Shown here: positions 7,734 through 17,034 of the stretch, piece after piece | Layout of the letters: each line of letters starts with the position of its first letter | Numbering within the stretch: the first letter of the stretch is position 1 | From: Xanthobacter autotrophicus | Lineage (GTDB): Bacteria; Pseudomonadota; Alphaproteobacteria; Rhizobiales; Xanthobacteraceae | Length of the DNA: 64,000 nucleotides | Assembly: GCF_005871085.1 (NCBI RefSeq) | Contig: NZ_VAUP01000042.1 | Location: 62,001 to 126,000, forward strand | Direction: 5' to 3' | The notes under the pieces: generated by a model | The model's database searches: none | What the model was told of the DNA's origin: nothing | Seen by the model: the letters and a program-made list of their open reading frames with translations, nothing else | Made by a program: the position numbers and the translations under genes

Positions 7734-9173
7734 ATGCCGCGCCACGCGCTGCCGCCGCAGGTTCTCATCCCCCTCATCGTCGCCTGTGCCCTGTTCATGG
7801 AACAGGTGGACGCGACCGTCATCGCCACCTCCCTGCCCGCCATCGCCGCTGATCTCAAGGAAGACCCGGTGGCGCTCAAGCTGGCGCTCACCTCCTATCT
7901 GCTTTCGCTGGCCGTCTTCATTCCGGCGAGCGGCTGGGCGGCGGACCGCTATGGCGCGCGCACAGTGTTCCGTTCCGCCATCGTCATCTTCACCATCGGC
8001 TCGATCCTGTGCGGGCTCTCCACCTCGCTCACCGATTTCGTGCTCTACCGCATCGTCCAGGGCATGGGCGGGGCCATGATGGTGCCGGTGGGGCGCCTCG
8101 TCATCCTGCGGTCGGTGCCGAAGACGGAGCTGGTGTCGGCGCTGGCCTGGCTCACCATTCCCGCCCTACTCGGGCCAGTGTTCGGCCCGCCCCTGGGCGG
8201 CTTCATCACCACCTATTTCGACTGGCGGCTGATCTTCTTCATCAACGTGCCCATCGGGGTGCTGGGGGTATTCCTGGCCACCCGCTTCATCGAGAATGTG
8301 CGCGAAGAGGACGTACCGCCGCTGGACCTGAAGGGCCTCGTCCTGTCCGGCATCGGGCTTGCCGGCCTCGTCTTCGGCTTCGCCGTGCTGGGGCAGGAAC
8401 TGGTACCGGTGTGGGCCGCCCTCGCCGTGGCCGGAATCGGCGCCGGCGCCCTGTGGCTCTATGTGCGCCATGCGCGGGTCACGCCCCATGCGGTGCTGGA
8501 CCTGAACCTGCTGCGGCATTCCTCGTTCCGCGCCGGCGTGGTGGGCGGCTCGCTGTTCCGGGTGGGCATCGGCGCCCTGCCCTTCCTGCTGCCGCTGATG
8601 CTGCAGCTGTCGTTCGGCCTGTCGCCCTTCGCCTCAGGCATGCTTACCTTCGCCGCCTCGGCGGGGGCCCTCATCATGAAATTCACCGCCGCACCTTTGC
8701 TGCGGCGGCTCGGCTACAAGCGGGTGCTGCTTGCCAATGCCGTGCTTTCGGCCGGCTTCATCGCGGTGAACGCGGCCTTCACGCCGTTCACGCCCCATTG
8801 GATCATCGTGATGCTGCTGCTGGTGGGCGGCTTCCTGCGCTCGCTCCAGTTCACCGCGCTCAATGCGCTGAGCTACGCGGAAGTGGAGCCGCAGGAGATG
8901 AGCCGGGCCACCTCCTTCGCCAGCGTGGCGCAGCAGGTGTCGCTATCCTGCGGCGTGGCGCTGGCCGGTTTCGTGCTGGAGACCATGCGCGCCGACCGGG
9001 GCGAGATGGCGGTGACCCAGGGCGACTTCGCCGCCGCCTTCCTGGTGGTGGCGGTGGTGAGCCTCACGAGCCTCGCCTTTTTCGTCGGCCTGCCCCGGAA
9101 TGCCGGTGCGGAACTCACCGGCCGCAAGCCGGACCTCGCCGACCCGCGCAGCGAGGTGGGGCCGGATCACTGA
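7734..9173 (+). CDS. MFS multidrug exporter, DHA2 (14-helix) family
   Basis: The 479-residue protein has the DHA2/EmrB-QacA layout with about 14 membrane helices. Motif A-like GWAADRYGARTVF lies after the second helix, and motif C-like LGPVFGPPLGGFITTYFDWR in the fifth-sixth helix region. Such proteins use the proton gradient to expel drugs or toxic metabolites. No EmrA-like adaptor or TetR/MarR gene is next to it. Its 3' end overlaps the stop of rlmE by 7 nt, tail to tail. Confidence 0.88.
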   Translation: MPRHALPPQVLIPLIVACALFMEQVDATVIATSLPAIAADLKEDPVALKLALTSYLLSLAVFIPASGWAADRYGARTVFRSAIVIFTIGSILCGLSTSLTDFVLYRIVQGMGGAMMVPVGRLVILRSVPKTELVSALAWLTIPALLGPVFGPPLGGFITTYFDWRLIFFINVPIGVLGVFLATRFIENVREEDVPPLDLKGLVLSGIGLAGLVFGFAVLGQELVPVWAALAVAGIGAGALWLYVRHARVTPHAVLDLNLLRHSSFRAGVVGGSLFRVGIGALPFLLPLMLQLSFGLSPFASGMLTFAASAGALIMKFTAAPLLRRLGYKRVLLANAVLSAGFIAVNAAFTPFTPHWIIVMLLLVGGFLRSLQFTALNALSYAEVEPQEMSRATSFASVAQQVSLSCGVALAGFVLETMRADRGEMAVTQGDFAAAFLVVAVVSLTSLAFFVGLPRNAGAELTGRKPDLADPRSEVGPDH

Positions 9174-9931
9174 TCGCGGGGCGCCTGCGCCTCGGGGGTC
9201 TCAGCCGCATCCGTCCCGGCGTCATCGGTCGCGGCCCGGTCCGCCTCGCCCCGGAAGCCGGTGGCCAGCACATACAGCTCGGCAGAATCGGCACGGCTGG
9301 CGGCCGGCTTCACATGGCGCACCTGAGTGAAGTCGCGCTTAAGGTCGGCCAGAAGGGTCGCTTCCATGCCGCCCTGGATCACCTTGGCGAGGAAGGTCCC
9401 GCCCGGCGCCAGCACCTGGCGGGCGAAATCCACCGCCAGTTCCACCAGGCCGACGATGCGCAGATGGTCGGTCTTCTTGTGGCCGGTGGCGTTGGCCGCC
9501 ATGTCGGACATGACGAGGTCGGCCTGCCCGCCCAGCATGGCGATCAGCCGTTCCGGCGCGTCGGGGGTCAGAAAGTCCATCTGGGCGAATTCGACGCCGG
9601 GAATGGGCTCGATCTCCAGCAGGTCGATGGCGACGATCTTGCCGAGGCCTTCCTCAAGGCCGATCTTCTTGGCCGCCACCTGGCTCCAGCCGCCGGGGGC
9701 GGCGCCGAGGTCCACGATGCGCATGCCGCGCTTCAGCAGCCGGGCCTTCTCGTCCATCTCGATGAGCTTGAACGCGGCGCGCGAGCGCCAGCCCTCGCGC
9801 TTGGCGCGGGCGACGTAGGGATCGTTGAGCTGGCGCTGCAGCCATTTCTGGGAGGACGTGGTGCGGCCGCGCGATTTTTTCACGCGCACTTTCAAAGGCC
9901 GGCCGTCCGGCCCGCGGGGTGGGGTGGTCAC
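9167..9931 (-). CDS. rlmE: 23S rRNA (uridine-2552-2'-O)-methyltransferase
   Basis: The 254-residue RlmE/FtsJ enzyme methylates U2552 in the A-loop of 23S rRNA with SAM. Visible marks are RSRAAFKLIE (first catalytic Lys), the SAM site RIVDLGAAPGGWSQ, the catalytic Asp in VMSDMAANATGHK, and the second Lys in TFLAKVIQGG. The N-terminus is basic and the last 25 residues are an acidic tail not needed for the fold. The GTG start overlaps the TGA of the upstream ppx-like gene (GTGA), so the two are translationally coupled. Confidence 0.95.
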   Translation of the reverse strand: MTTPPRGPDGRPLKVRVKKSRGRTTSSQKWLQRQLNDPYVARAKREGWRSRAAFKLIEMDEKARLLKRGMRIVDLGAAPGGWSQVAAKKIGLEEGLGKIVAIDLLEIEPIPGVEFAQMDFLTPDAPERLIAMLGGQADLVMSDMAANATGHKKTDHLRIVGLVELAVDFARQVLAPGGTFLAKVIQGGMEATLLADLKRDFTQVRHVKPAASRADSAELYVLATGFRGEADRAATDDAGTDAAETPEAQAPRDQ

Positions 9932-11232
9932 GCGCGTGCGTCTCCGGAGGGGGTGCCGGCGGGGCGGTTGCGCCGCCAGGCGCCGTCAGCCCGCATCAAC
10001 TGCACCAACATGCCCTCGCGCAAGCCCCGGTCCGCCACCCGCAGGCGATCGGCGGGGAAAACCCGGCGCACCGCCTCCATGATGGCGCAGCCAGCCAGCA
10101 CCAGGTCGGCCCGCTGGGCACCGATGCAGGGATTGGCCACCCGCTCCTCGAAGGACATGCACATGAGGCGCTCCACCACCTCCTCGATGTGGCTGGCGCC
10201 GAGCCACGCACCGTCCACCCGGGTGCGGTCGTAGCGGTCGAGACCCAGATGAATGCCGGCCACCGTGGTCACGGTGCCGGAGGTGCCGAGCAGGTGCAGC
10301 CGGCCGGGCGCGCGCACGCCCCAGCTCTGGCGCACGCCGTCCAGCATGCCGCAGACCTCGTTGACCATGGCATGGAACACATCGGGCGAGACACGGACAC
10401 CGCCATGCCGCTCGGACAGGGAGACCACGCCCACTGGCAGCGACACCCACGAGCGGATGCGGGCGCGCGGCGGCCCGTCATCCCCCGCCGAGCGCCGACC
10501 CAGCCACACCACCTCGGTGGAGCCGCCGCCGATGTCGAACAGCACGGCGCCGTCACAGCTGGGGTCCACCAGCGGCGCGCAGCCGGTGGCGGCGAGCCCC
10601 GCCTCGGTGCGACGGTCCACCACTTCCAGCTGGAGGCCGGTGCGCTCTTCCACCCGGGCGCAGAATTCGGCGCCGTTGTCGGCGGCGCGGCAGGCTTCGG
10701 TGGCGACGATGCGGGCCCGGGTGACGCCGCGCAGGTCCATCTTGGCGGCGCAGACCTCAAGGGCCGCCACGGCCCGGCTCATGGCCTCGTCGCACAAGCG
10801 GCCGGTGGCGGTCAGCCCCTCGCCGAGGCGGACGATGCGCGAAAATGCATCCACCACCCGGAAGCTGCGGGCCGTGGGACGCGCCACCAGAAGGCGGCAA
10901 TTGTTGGTGCCGAGATCGATGGCGGCATAGACCGCGCTGGCATGGGCGGCAGCATAATACGGCGCGTGATTCGCGAACACCGGAGGGGCGAGGTCAGGGC
11001 TCGTCGACGCGGCGCAGGGCGGTGCCTGATCGGAAGAAGCAGATTGGCCGACGGTGGCCACCACGTCGGGAGCGGGAAACGGGCGGGACGAATCGCAGCC
11101 AGCAGCCGGATCAATGGCCGCAGCCGCAGGCCCCGTCGTCCCGCTACGTGCATCCGTTACGCCTTCCGTAACGGCACGCTCGCGGCAAGACTGCCCCGGA
11201 CCCGCTACGGGCCCGTGCGTCTCGTCCCTCAT
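9928..11232 (-). CDS. Ppx/GppA family phosphatase (exopolyphosphatase type)
   Basis: The protein carries the ASKHA fold of Ppx/GppA: YAAIDLGTNNCRLLVARP (phosphate loop), VVDAFSRIVRLGEGL, then GAVLFDIGGGSTEVVWL. It likely hydrolyses polyphosphate or pppGpp. The ATG at 11232 has GAGGGG six bases upstream; an earlier ATG at 11262 is possible. Before the conserved domain there is an extra stretch of about 90 residues rich in Ala, Pro and Ser with no clear fold, unusual for the family. Gene order ppx-rlmE with a 4-nt overlap is, to my recollection, common in alphaproteobacteria. Confidence 0.88.
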   Translation of the reverse strand: MRDETHGPVAGPGQSCRERAVTEGVTDARSGTTGPAAAAIDPAAGCDSSRPFPAPDVVATVGQSASSDQAPPCAASTSPDLAPPVFANHAPYYAAAHASAVYAAIDLGTNNCRLLVARPTARSFRVVDAFSRIVRLGEGLTATGRLCDEAMSRAVAALEVCAAKMDLRGVTRARIVATEACRAADNGAEFCARVEERTGLQLEVVDRRTEAGLAATGCAPLVDPSCDGAVLFDIGGGSTEVVWLGRRSAGDDGPPRARIRSWVSLPVGVVSLSERHGGVRVSPDVFHAMVNEVCGMLDGVRQSWGVRAPGRLHLLGTSGTVTTVAGIHLGLDRYDRTRVDGAWLGASHIEEVVERLMCMSFEERVANPCIGAQRADLVLAGCAIMEAVRRVFPADRLRVADRGLREGMLVQLMRADGAWRRNRPAGTPSGDARA

Positions 11233-11379
11233 GTCCATCCCCTCGCCGCAAGGCGGAAACATGCGCTCAGGCCTGCCGCTGGGTCAGCGGCCGGCTGCGC
11301 CTTGTTGCCAGTGTAACAGCGCGGGCGATGTGTGCAATGCCGGGGCCTGCCTCCAACGAAGGCAGTGCCCCGAAAAAGG

Positions 11380-12129
11380 TCACTCGGCGGCGGCGCGACC
11401 CTTCAGGTCCAGGGTGAGGCCGGCGGCCAGTGCATCGGCGCGGAAGGCTTTCACCGCGTCGAGGGACAGCTCGGCGGCGGTGCGCGAGCCCAGCGCCGGC
11501 AGCTTCTTCAGCACGTCGGCGGGGGCGGTGATGATGTGGCAGCCCAGTTCGTCCGCCTCGATCACGTTCCACACTTCGCGGGTGGAGGCCCAGATGACCT
11601 CCACATTGTTGGTGGCGTTGGCCAGAGCCACCGCCCGCGAGATGGCGGGCTTGTAGTCGATGCCGAGGTCGGCGAGGCGGCCGGCGAACACCGAGATGAT
11701 GGACGGGGCGCCGCCGGCCAGCGCCTTCACGCCCTCTTCCACCTGGGGAACGTCGAAGATGGCGGTGAGGTTCACCTTCACCCCGTCATTCACCAGGTCC
11801 CGCACCAGGTCGTACAGCGTCTCGCCGCGGGTGGTGGAGACCGGGAGCTTGACGTGGACATGCTCGCCCCAGGTGGCGATGACGCGGGCCTGGGCGCGCA
11901 TTTCCGGGATATCGTCGGAGAACACCTCGAACGAGATGTGGCGATCCGGCACGGCGGCGACGAGATCACGGGCATAGGCCTCGTAATCGGTCACGCCGGC
12001 CTTGCGCAGCAGGGACGGATTGGTGGTGAAGCCGGCGATGTGGGGCTGCTTGGCCATTTCCACGATCTGCGCCTTGTCGGCCCCGTCGGTGAACAGCTTC
12101 ACCTTCAGGTCGCTGAGCTTCACGGACAT
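11380..12129 (-). CDS. transaldolase
   Basis: The 249-residue protein is a small transaldolase of the TalC/FSA-like branch. The signature GFTTNPSLLRKAG is at about residue 33, and the Schiff-base lysine is K94 in VHVKLPVST. It moves a three-carbon unit between sugar phosphates in the pentose phosphate pathway. Family members of this length can also act as fructose-6-phosphate aldolases, which sequence alone does not settle. The ATG at 12129 has a good AAGGGAG site; the open frame further upstream is not conserved-looking. It is a single gene, separated from ppx by 117 bp. Confidence 0.9.
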   Translation of the reverse strand: MSVKLSDLKVKLFTDGADKAQIVEMAKQPHIAGFTTNPSLLRKAGVTDYEAYARDLVAAVPDRHISFEVFSDDIPEMRAQARVIATWGEHVHVKLPVSTTRGETLYDLVRDLVNDGVKVNLTAIFDVPQVEEGVKALAGGAPSIISVFAGRLADLGIDYKPAISRAVALANATNNVEVIWASTREVWNVIEADELGCHIITAPADVLKKLPALGSRTAAELSLDAVKAFRADALAAGLTLDLKGRAAAE

Positions 12130-12389
12130 GCTTTTACTCCCTTGATCCCGTTTCGGCCCGCATCCTAGTGCAGCGGCCGACGCCGCCGCAATGCAAGGCG
12201 GGCCGATAATCGCCGGCCCGTGCGGCAGCGCGATGACGCAGGCGCCGCCCCAACGGCCATGGGCATTAACCTTCCATTGACCATGTCGGAAGGTTGGCCC
12301 GCCCGGCAACTTCCGGGAAAGGGGCGTCTGGCATGCTGCCTTCCATCCGGGGTCCCGGGCTTCAGTTTGTCAGGCGTTGAGAGGCGGGG

Positions 12390-12755
12390 ATGGTGGCAAC
12401 CGACATGGTGGAGCGCATGGCGCGCGCGATGCACGCTTTCTCCCGGCAGCGCTATCCCCTGCTGGAGCCGTGGGACGAGCTTTCGCCCGAGCGGCGCGCC
12501 TATCAGCGCCAGCTTGCCACCCACGCCCTCCAGGCGCTCACCCCCCACGACGTGATCGAGATCACCTCGCGCGCCGCGCCCGAGATCGTCGCCATCCCGG
12601 TGGAACCCACCCCCTGGGCGCTCGCCGAACTGCAGGAAGCCGCCATCGCCGACAACGGCACCGCCATGGATGCCAGGCGCCGCTACCGCTCCTTCCTCGC
12701 CACCGCCTCCCTGCCGCTGGCCACCCGCTACGCCGAGAGCGAAGGCGCCCGCTGA
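12390..12755 (+). CDS. hypothetical protein
   Basis: I do not recognise this 121-residue protein. It looks soluble and mostly helical, with an N-terminal MVERMARAMHAFSRQRYPLL region and many arginines. It has no cysteine, signal peptide or membrane helix. A purine-rich GAGAGGCGGGG sits just before the ATG. It is convergent with the DUF2023 gene, 7 bp apart, and divergent from the transaldolase. Confidence 0.6.
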   Translation: MVATDMVERMARAMHAFSRQRYPLLEPWDELSPERRAYQRQLATHALQALTPHDVIEITSRAAPEIVAIPVEPTPWALAELQEAAIADNGTAMDARRRYRSFLATASLPLATRYAESEGAR

Positions 12756-12762
12756 GCCCGCC

Positions 12763-13206
12763 CTATTCCGCCGCGAGGGCGACCTCTTCCGGCTGGGCGC
12801 GCCCGGACCGGCCGAGGTAGCGCCGGCACTGCTGCTCCTTGTCGTAGCCGAGCAGGGTGCCGAGCATGAAATCCTCTTCCGCCGTCAGCGTGTTGAGCGG
12901 CCGGGTGACCACCGCCCGCGCCACCGCCACGAAGGCCGGGCGGCCGAAGAAGAGGTTCACCTTCACCGGGCTCACCTCCTGCACGAAATGGTCGATGCCG
13001 TGGCGCCCGAGCCGCGCCAGCACCAGCGGCAGCTCGGCGCGGCAGAGCGTCATCAGGAACAGGGCGCGCACGCCCCGCCCGTATTCGTAGACATGATGCT
13101 GGAACAGTCGCATCACCGGAGCGGCGCAGCCCTCCGCGACGGCGGCAGCCGGGGACGGAGGCCACAGGGCCTCCTCCGCGAGGGACGCATCCACCGGCAC
13201 GTCCAT
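12763..13206 (-). CDS. DUF2023 family protein, flavodoxin partner
   Basis: The core from about residue 30 (RLFQHHVYEYGRGVRALFLM to FMLGTLLGYDKEQQCRRYL) matches the DUF2023 pattern as I know it: a compact protein of unknown function usually coded beside a flavodoxin. Here it follows the flavodoxin directly on the same strand, 8 bp after its stop. The ATG at 13206 was chosen to avoid overlap; an ATG at 13236 would add ten residues and overlap the flavodoxin by 22 bp. A role in handling or docking the flavodoxin is inferred from this linkage only. Confidence 0.75.
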   Translation of the reverse strand: MDVPVDASLAEEALWPPSPAAAVAEGCAAPVMRLFQHHVYEYGRGVRALFLMTLCRAELPLVLARLGRHGIDHFVQEVSPVKVNLFFGRPAFVAVARAVVTRPLNTLTAEEDFMLGTLLGYDKEQQCRRYLGRSGRAQPEEVALAAE

Positions 13207-13214
13207 GCCGGGGC

Positions 13215-13697
13215 CTAGAGCAGCTTGCTGAGCCATGCCGTCACCCGTTTGTCCGTCAGGCCGGATTGCGTATCGAGATCGAGGGCGAGGCCGACGAACT
13301 GGCCGTCCCGCTCCGCCGTGGAGCCCACATAGTCGTAGCCGGCGGTGTCGGTGAACCCGACCACTACCGCGCCGAGGTCCGTCACCTCGTCGTAGAGGAT
13401 GCCGATGGCATCGACGAAGGAGGTGGGATAGCTCTCCTGGTCCCCGGTGCCGAACAGCGCCACCTTCCTGCCCTTCAGGTTGGCGCTGCGCAGCTTGTCG
13501 ATGTTCTCTTCCCAGTCGGTCTGCAATGTTCCGTCGCCATAGGTGGGCGAGCCGAGGATGAGGAGATCGCTATTCTCGAAATCGGCCTTGGTCGCGGTCT
13601 TGATGTCCACCGAACGGCCCTGGCATTTCTTTGAAATCTTGGACGCGACCCCTTTCGTGGCTCCGCCATCGGAGCCGAAGATCACCGTGACAATCAT
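13215..13697 (-). CDS. fldA: flavodoxin
   Basis: The 160-residue protein is a flavodoxin with the FMN phosphate loop near the N-terminus (FGSDGGATKGVA), a GSPTYGDGTLQTDWEE loop that holds the flavin ring (tyrosine and tryptophan present), and FGTGDQESYPTSFVDAIG. The inserted loop GYDYVGSTAERDGQFVGL makes it the long-chain type. It carries single electrons in place of ferredoxin, often under low iron or for nitrogenase. Neither nif nor iron genes are nearby. Upstream lies an unusually AT-rich 220 bp, which suggests regulated expression or acquisition by transfer. Confidence 0.93.
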   Translation of the reverse strand: MIVTVIFGSDGGATKGVASKISKKCQGRSVDIKTATKADFENSDLLILGSPTYGDGTLQTDWEENIDKLRSANLKGRKVALFGTGDQESYPTSFVDAIGILYDEVTDLGAVVVGFTDTAGYDYVGSTAERDGQFVGLALDLDTQSGLTDKRVTAWLSKLL

Positions 13698-14192
13698 GGA
13701 CTTGTCTCTTTATGGAGTGATTCAAATCTGAAAACGGAATGCTGACTGGCATCGGCACCCCAACTTGCAAACAAATGCTAGCCATACGAATTTAGCTCAA
13801 CAACAGAGGATATTCACGGATTGAATAATCGAAAAATTCAGCGTACCCATATGTTGTATTGAAAACGAACGATCGAGAATTATTACAAATCGATCTTCAG
13901 TTTCGATTTATTCTGATGTGAATGAGCGCAGTCTTTGAAGACCGCCCGGATCGGCGCCTGCAGCCCTCTTCGGCGCTGCATGCGCCGTCATGGCCGGGCT
14001 TGTCCCGGCCATCCACGCGGGAAGGCCAGGAGGGGCTTTCGGATGCCTTCCCAAGCGGTTCTGCGCGGATGCCCGGGAGCGGATGCCCGGGACAAGCCCG
14101 GGCATGACAGGCGCGAGCGCGGGTATGCCCTTCCGAATGTCCAAACGGCTATGAGGCGCGCGCTACCCCACCGCGTCCGGACGCGACCGCCC
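13698..14192. other. AT-rich flavodoxin leader plus repeat region, no gene
   Basis: Bases 13700-13920 are clearly richer in A and T than the rest of the window and are the likely promoter zone for the flavodoxin. They hold the inverted repeat TGAAT, 9 nt, ATTCA at 13822-13840. I could not fit a convincing sigma-54, Fur or Irr site. Bases 13986-14109 hold a palindromic repeat pair listed separately. No coding frame is believable. Confidence 0.6.
13986..14109. repeat. pair of rhizobial-type palindromic repeats in inverted orientation
   Basis: Two copies face each other: GGCCGGGCTTGTCCCGGCC (within 13986-14017) and GCCCGGGACAAGCCCGGGC (within 14081-14109). Each is itself palindromic, and together they can form one long hairpin. 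A short extra copy GCGGATGCCCGGGA precedes the second unit. This GGGCTTGTCCC word is widespread between genes in Hyphomicrobiales genomes and behaves like a REP or small MITE. Confidence 0.75.
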
Positions 14193-15401
14193 TCAGCGCA
14201 GCATGAAGCCGATGGCGAGGGCGTTGGCGATGTCGATGAAGAAGGCCGACACCAGCGGCAGGATGATGAAGGCGATGGGCGCCGGCCCGTGGGTGCGCGT
14301 CACCGCCGTCATATTGGCGATGGCGGTGGGCGTCGCCCCCAGGCTGATGCCGGTGAAGCCGGCCGCCAGCACCGCCGCCTGATAGTCGCGCCCCATGGCC
14401 GGGAACACCACGAAAAGGATGTAGAGCACCGCCACCAGCGTCTGCAGGCCGAGCACCACCGCCAGCGCCGGCCCGAGCCCGCCCAGCGTCCACAGCTGCA
14501 TGCTCATGAGCGACATGGCGAGGAAGATCTTCAGCGACAGGTCGGAGATGAGCGCCAGCGCCGGGGTGCGCGCCGGCCACGCCATGCGCGGCATGGCATG
14601 GGGCAGCGTGTTGGTGAGGACGATGGCCACCAGCAGGCACACCACGAACAGGGGCAGCTTGATGCCGGTCTTCTCCACCAGCCCTTCCAGCGAATAGGCG
14701 GTGAGGATCACCACGTTGAGCACCAGCAGCGCGCTCAGGATGTTGCGGTAGGTCACCTTGCCGGCGTCCGGCCCCACGTCGTCGTCGGGCAGGCCCACCA
14801 TGGGGGCCAGGATCTCGTCGCTGCGCAGCTTGAAGCGGCTGATGAGAATGCCCGCCACCGGCCCGCCCACGAGGCTGGCGATGACGAGGCCCAGGGTGGC
14901 GCTGGCGATGCCCACTTCCAGGGCGTTGGGCAGGCCGAAGCGCTCGGAGATCGCCGGCGCCCAGGCGATGGTGGTGCCGTGCCCGCCGATGAGCGACACC
15001 GAGCCGAGCAGCGGTGCGAGGCCGTCCGGCAGCCCCAGCGCCTTGGTGCCGCCGATGGCCACGGCGTTCTGGAGCCCGAGATAGACCACGGTGAGCCCCA
15101 GCAGGATGAGCAGCGGCCGCCCGCCGAGCGCCAGGTCCGACACCCGCGCGTTGAGGCCGATGCCGGTGAAGAAATACAGCAGCAGCATGTCGCGCGCGGC
15201 GAGATCAAACGAGATGGCAAGGCCGAGCACGCGATAGCACAACAGTGTCACCACGGCGGCGAGCAGGCCGCCGGTCACCGCCTCTGGAATGTTCCAGCGG
15301 CGCAGCGGGGCGATCACGCCGTTGAGGCCGGCGCCGATGAAATACACCACGATGGCGAGGGTGAAGGTGAGGAAGCCCGAGACCTCAAAGGTGGCTGGCA
15401 T
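14193..15401 (-). CDS. gltS: sodium/glutamate symporter
   Basis: The 402-residue protein matches GltS: about ten membrane helices, with the paired reentrant-loop motifs LIGGHGTTIAWAP in the first half and AGFTGISLGATPTAIANM in the second. It imports L- or D-glutamate with sodium across the inner membrane. It is a single gene with a GGGGAAG ribosome site just before the ATG. The next minus-strand gene upstream (GntP) ends 166 bp before it, so it is probably transcribed alone. Confidence 0.92.
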   Translation of the reverse strand: MPATFEVSGFLTFTLAIVVYFIGAGLNGVIAPLRRWNIPEAVTGGLLAAVVTLLCYRVLGLAISFDLAARDMLLLYFFTGIGLNARVSDLALGGRPLLILLGLTVVYLGLQNAVAIGGTKALGLPDGLAPLLGSVSLIGGHGTTIAWAPAISERFGLPNALEVGIASATLGLVIASLVGGPVAGILISRFKLRSDEILAPMVGLPDDDVGPDAGKVTYRNILSALLVLNVVILTAYSLEGLVEKTGIKLPLFVVCLLVAIVLTNTLPHAMPRMAWPARTPALALISDLSLKIFLAMSLMSMQLWTLGGLGPALAVVLGLQTLVAVLYILFVVFPAMGRDYQAAVLAAGFTGISLGATPTAIANMTAVTRTHGPAPIAFIILPLVSAFFIDIANALAIGFMLR

Positions 15402-15567
15402 GTCTTCCCCCGCAGTTCCGGCTGGTGTGATGGTTTCATTGGGCGGCGGCCCGACCGCCGCCGATATGCTCTAGCCGCGCGGGGCGGAAAGCACAAAGCC
15501 TTCCACCCCGGCAGATGTGGTGGTGAGAATGGCACCGCTACCCATGGCCAGCGGCCGCTTCATCGCC

Positions 15568-17031
15568 TCAGAAACTGCCGACAAGGGTGCCGAGCCCGAT
15601 CACCACGGCAAGGGCGATGAGCGCGCCCACCACCGCCGCCATGACGATGTCGAGATAGCCCTCCTTGTGGGTGATGCCGCACACCGACAACAGCGTCACC
15701 ACCGCGCCGTTGTGGGGCAGGCTGTCGAGGGTGCCGGAGCCGATGACGGCGACGCGGTGCATCAGCGCCGGGTCCATGCCGATCTCGGCTGCGATCTTCA
15801 TGTAGGTGGGACCGAGCGCATCGAGGGCGATGGTGAGGCCGCCGGAGGCCGAGCCGGTGAGCGCGGCAAGGATGTTGGTGGCCACCGCCAGCGACACCAG
15901 CGGCCCGCCCTGGATGGACAACACCCAGTTGCGCACCTCCATGAAGGCCGGCAGCGAGGCGACGATGGCGCCGAAGCCCACGAGGCTCGCCACCGACATG
16001 ATGGGCAGCACCGAGGCGTTGGCGCCGGCCGTCATGGTGGCGCGCAGTTCCGGCACGCTGCGGAAGTTGATGACGATCACCGTGATGATGGCGGCGGTGA
16101 GCGCCACGATCACCGACCACACCCCGCCCACCGCCGAGAGGCTGGTGTTGCCCCACTGGTCGGTGGCGAGGAAGGCGGTGTCCATGCGCGGCAGGATGGC
16201 GAAGGACATCAGAAGGTTGACCACGATCACCACGATGATCGGCAGGGCCGCGAGCAGGATGGGCGGCTGCCGGGCCGCCTCGTCGCTCGAATGGATCTCG
16301 GAGGGGTCGAACGCGCCGGCGGTGGTCGCCCGCTCGCGCACCAGCGGATCATCGGCGGCCAGCTCGGCGGATTCGTCGGGCGCCGCGATCAGCGCGCCGA
16401 AGCCCTCGCCCTTGGCCCGCGCCGCGTTCTCCCGCAGCTTCAGCCACCACATGCCGAAGCCCAGCATGACCAGCGAGGCGATGATGCCGAGGCCCGGCGC
16501 CGCGAACGGCGTGGTGCCGAAGAACGGCATGGGAATGGCGTTCTGGATGGAGGGCGTGCCGGGCATGGCCGACATGGTGAAGGTGGAGGTGCCGAGCGCG
16601 ATGGCCGCCGGCATCAGCCGCCGCGGCACGCCGGACGAGCGGAACAGGGCGACGCCCATGGGCGCGAGCACGAAGAAGGCGACGAACAGGCTGACGCCGC
16701 CATAGGTGACGATGGCGCCCGCCAGCACCACGGCGAGGATGGCCCGCTGCGGCCCGAGCTTCTGTGTCATGGTATTGGCAATGGAGGTGACCGAGCCGGA
16801 ATCCTCCATCAGCTTGCCGAACAGCGCCCCGAGCAGGAACAGCGGGAAGAACTGCGCGACGAAATCCGCAGCGTTGCGCATGAAGGTCTGGGTCCAGCTC
16901 GCCAGCAGCGGCTCACCGGAGAAGGCGGCCGCGATCAGCCCCGCGATGGGCGCGAGGATGAGGATGCTGGAGCCCCGGAAGGCCAGGAAGATGAGGACGG
17001 CAAGGCCGACCAGGATGCCGATGAGACCCAT
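15568..17031 (-). CDS. GntP family permease
   Basis: The 487-residue integral membrane protein fits the GntP/citrate-type family: about 12 helices and the GSASGGLTIALDALGPTYM and GSGTLDSLPHNGAVVTLLSV motifs in the second half. The family imports gluconate and related hydroxy or keto acids. The hydrophilic loop at about residues 190-250 is long. Its ATG lies 3 bp after the stop of the patatin gene, with AGGAG inside that gene, so the two form one operon. The substrate is not clear. Confidence 0.85.
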   Translation of the reverse strand: MGLIGILVGLAVLIFLAFRGSSILILAPIAGLIAAAFSGEPLLASWTQTFMRNAADFVAQFFPLFLLGALFGKLMEDSGSVTSIANTMTQKLGPQRAILAVVLAGAIVTYGGVSLFVAFFVLAPMGVALFRSSGVPRRLMPAAIALGTSTFTMSAMPGTPSIQNAIPMPFFGTTPFAAPGLGIIASLVMLGFGMWWLKLRENAARAKGEGFGALIAAPDESAELAADDPLVRERATTAGAFDPSEIHSSDEAARQPPILLAALPIIVVIVVNLLMSFAILPRMDTAFLATDQWGNTSLSAVGGVWSVIVALTAAIITVIVINFRSVPELRATMTAGANASVLPIMSVASLVGFGAIVASLPAFMEVRNWVLSIQGGPLVSLAVATNILAALTGSASGGLTIALDALGPTYMKIAAEIGMDPALMHRVAVIGSGTLDSLPHNGAVVTLLSVCGITHKEGYLDIVMAAVVGALIALAVVIGLGTLVGSF

Positions 17032-17034
17032 GGT

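Noticed and set aside
13700-13920. Sigma-54, Fur or Irr site in front of the flavodoxin
   Set aside because: The nearest sigma-54-like match (TGGC to TTGC) has a spacing 3 bp too long, and no good iron-box match was found.
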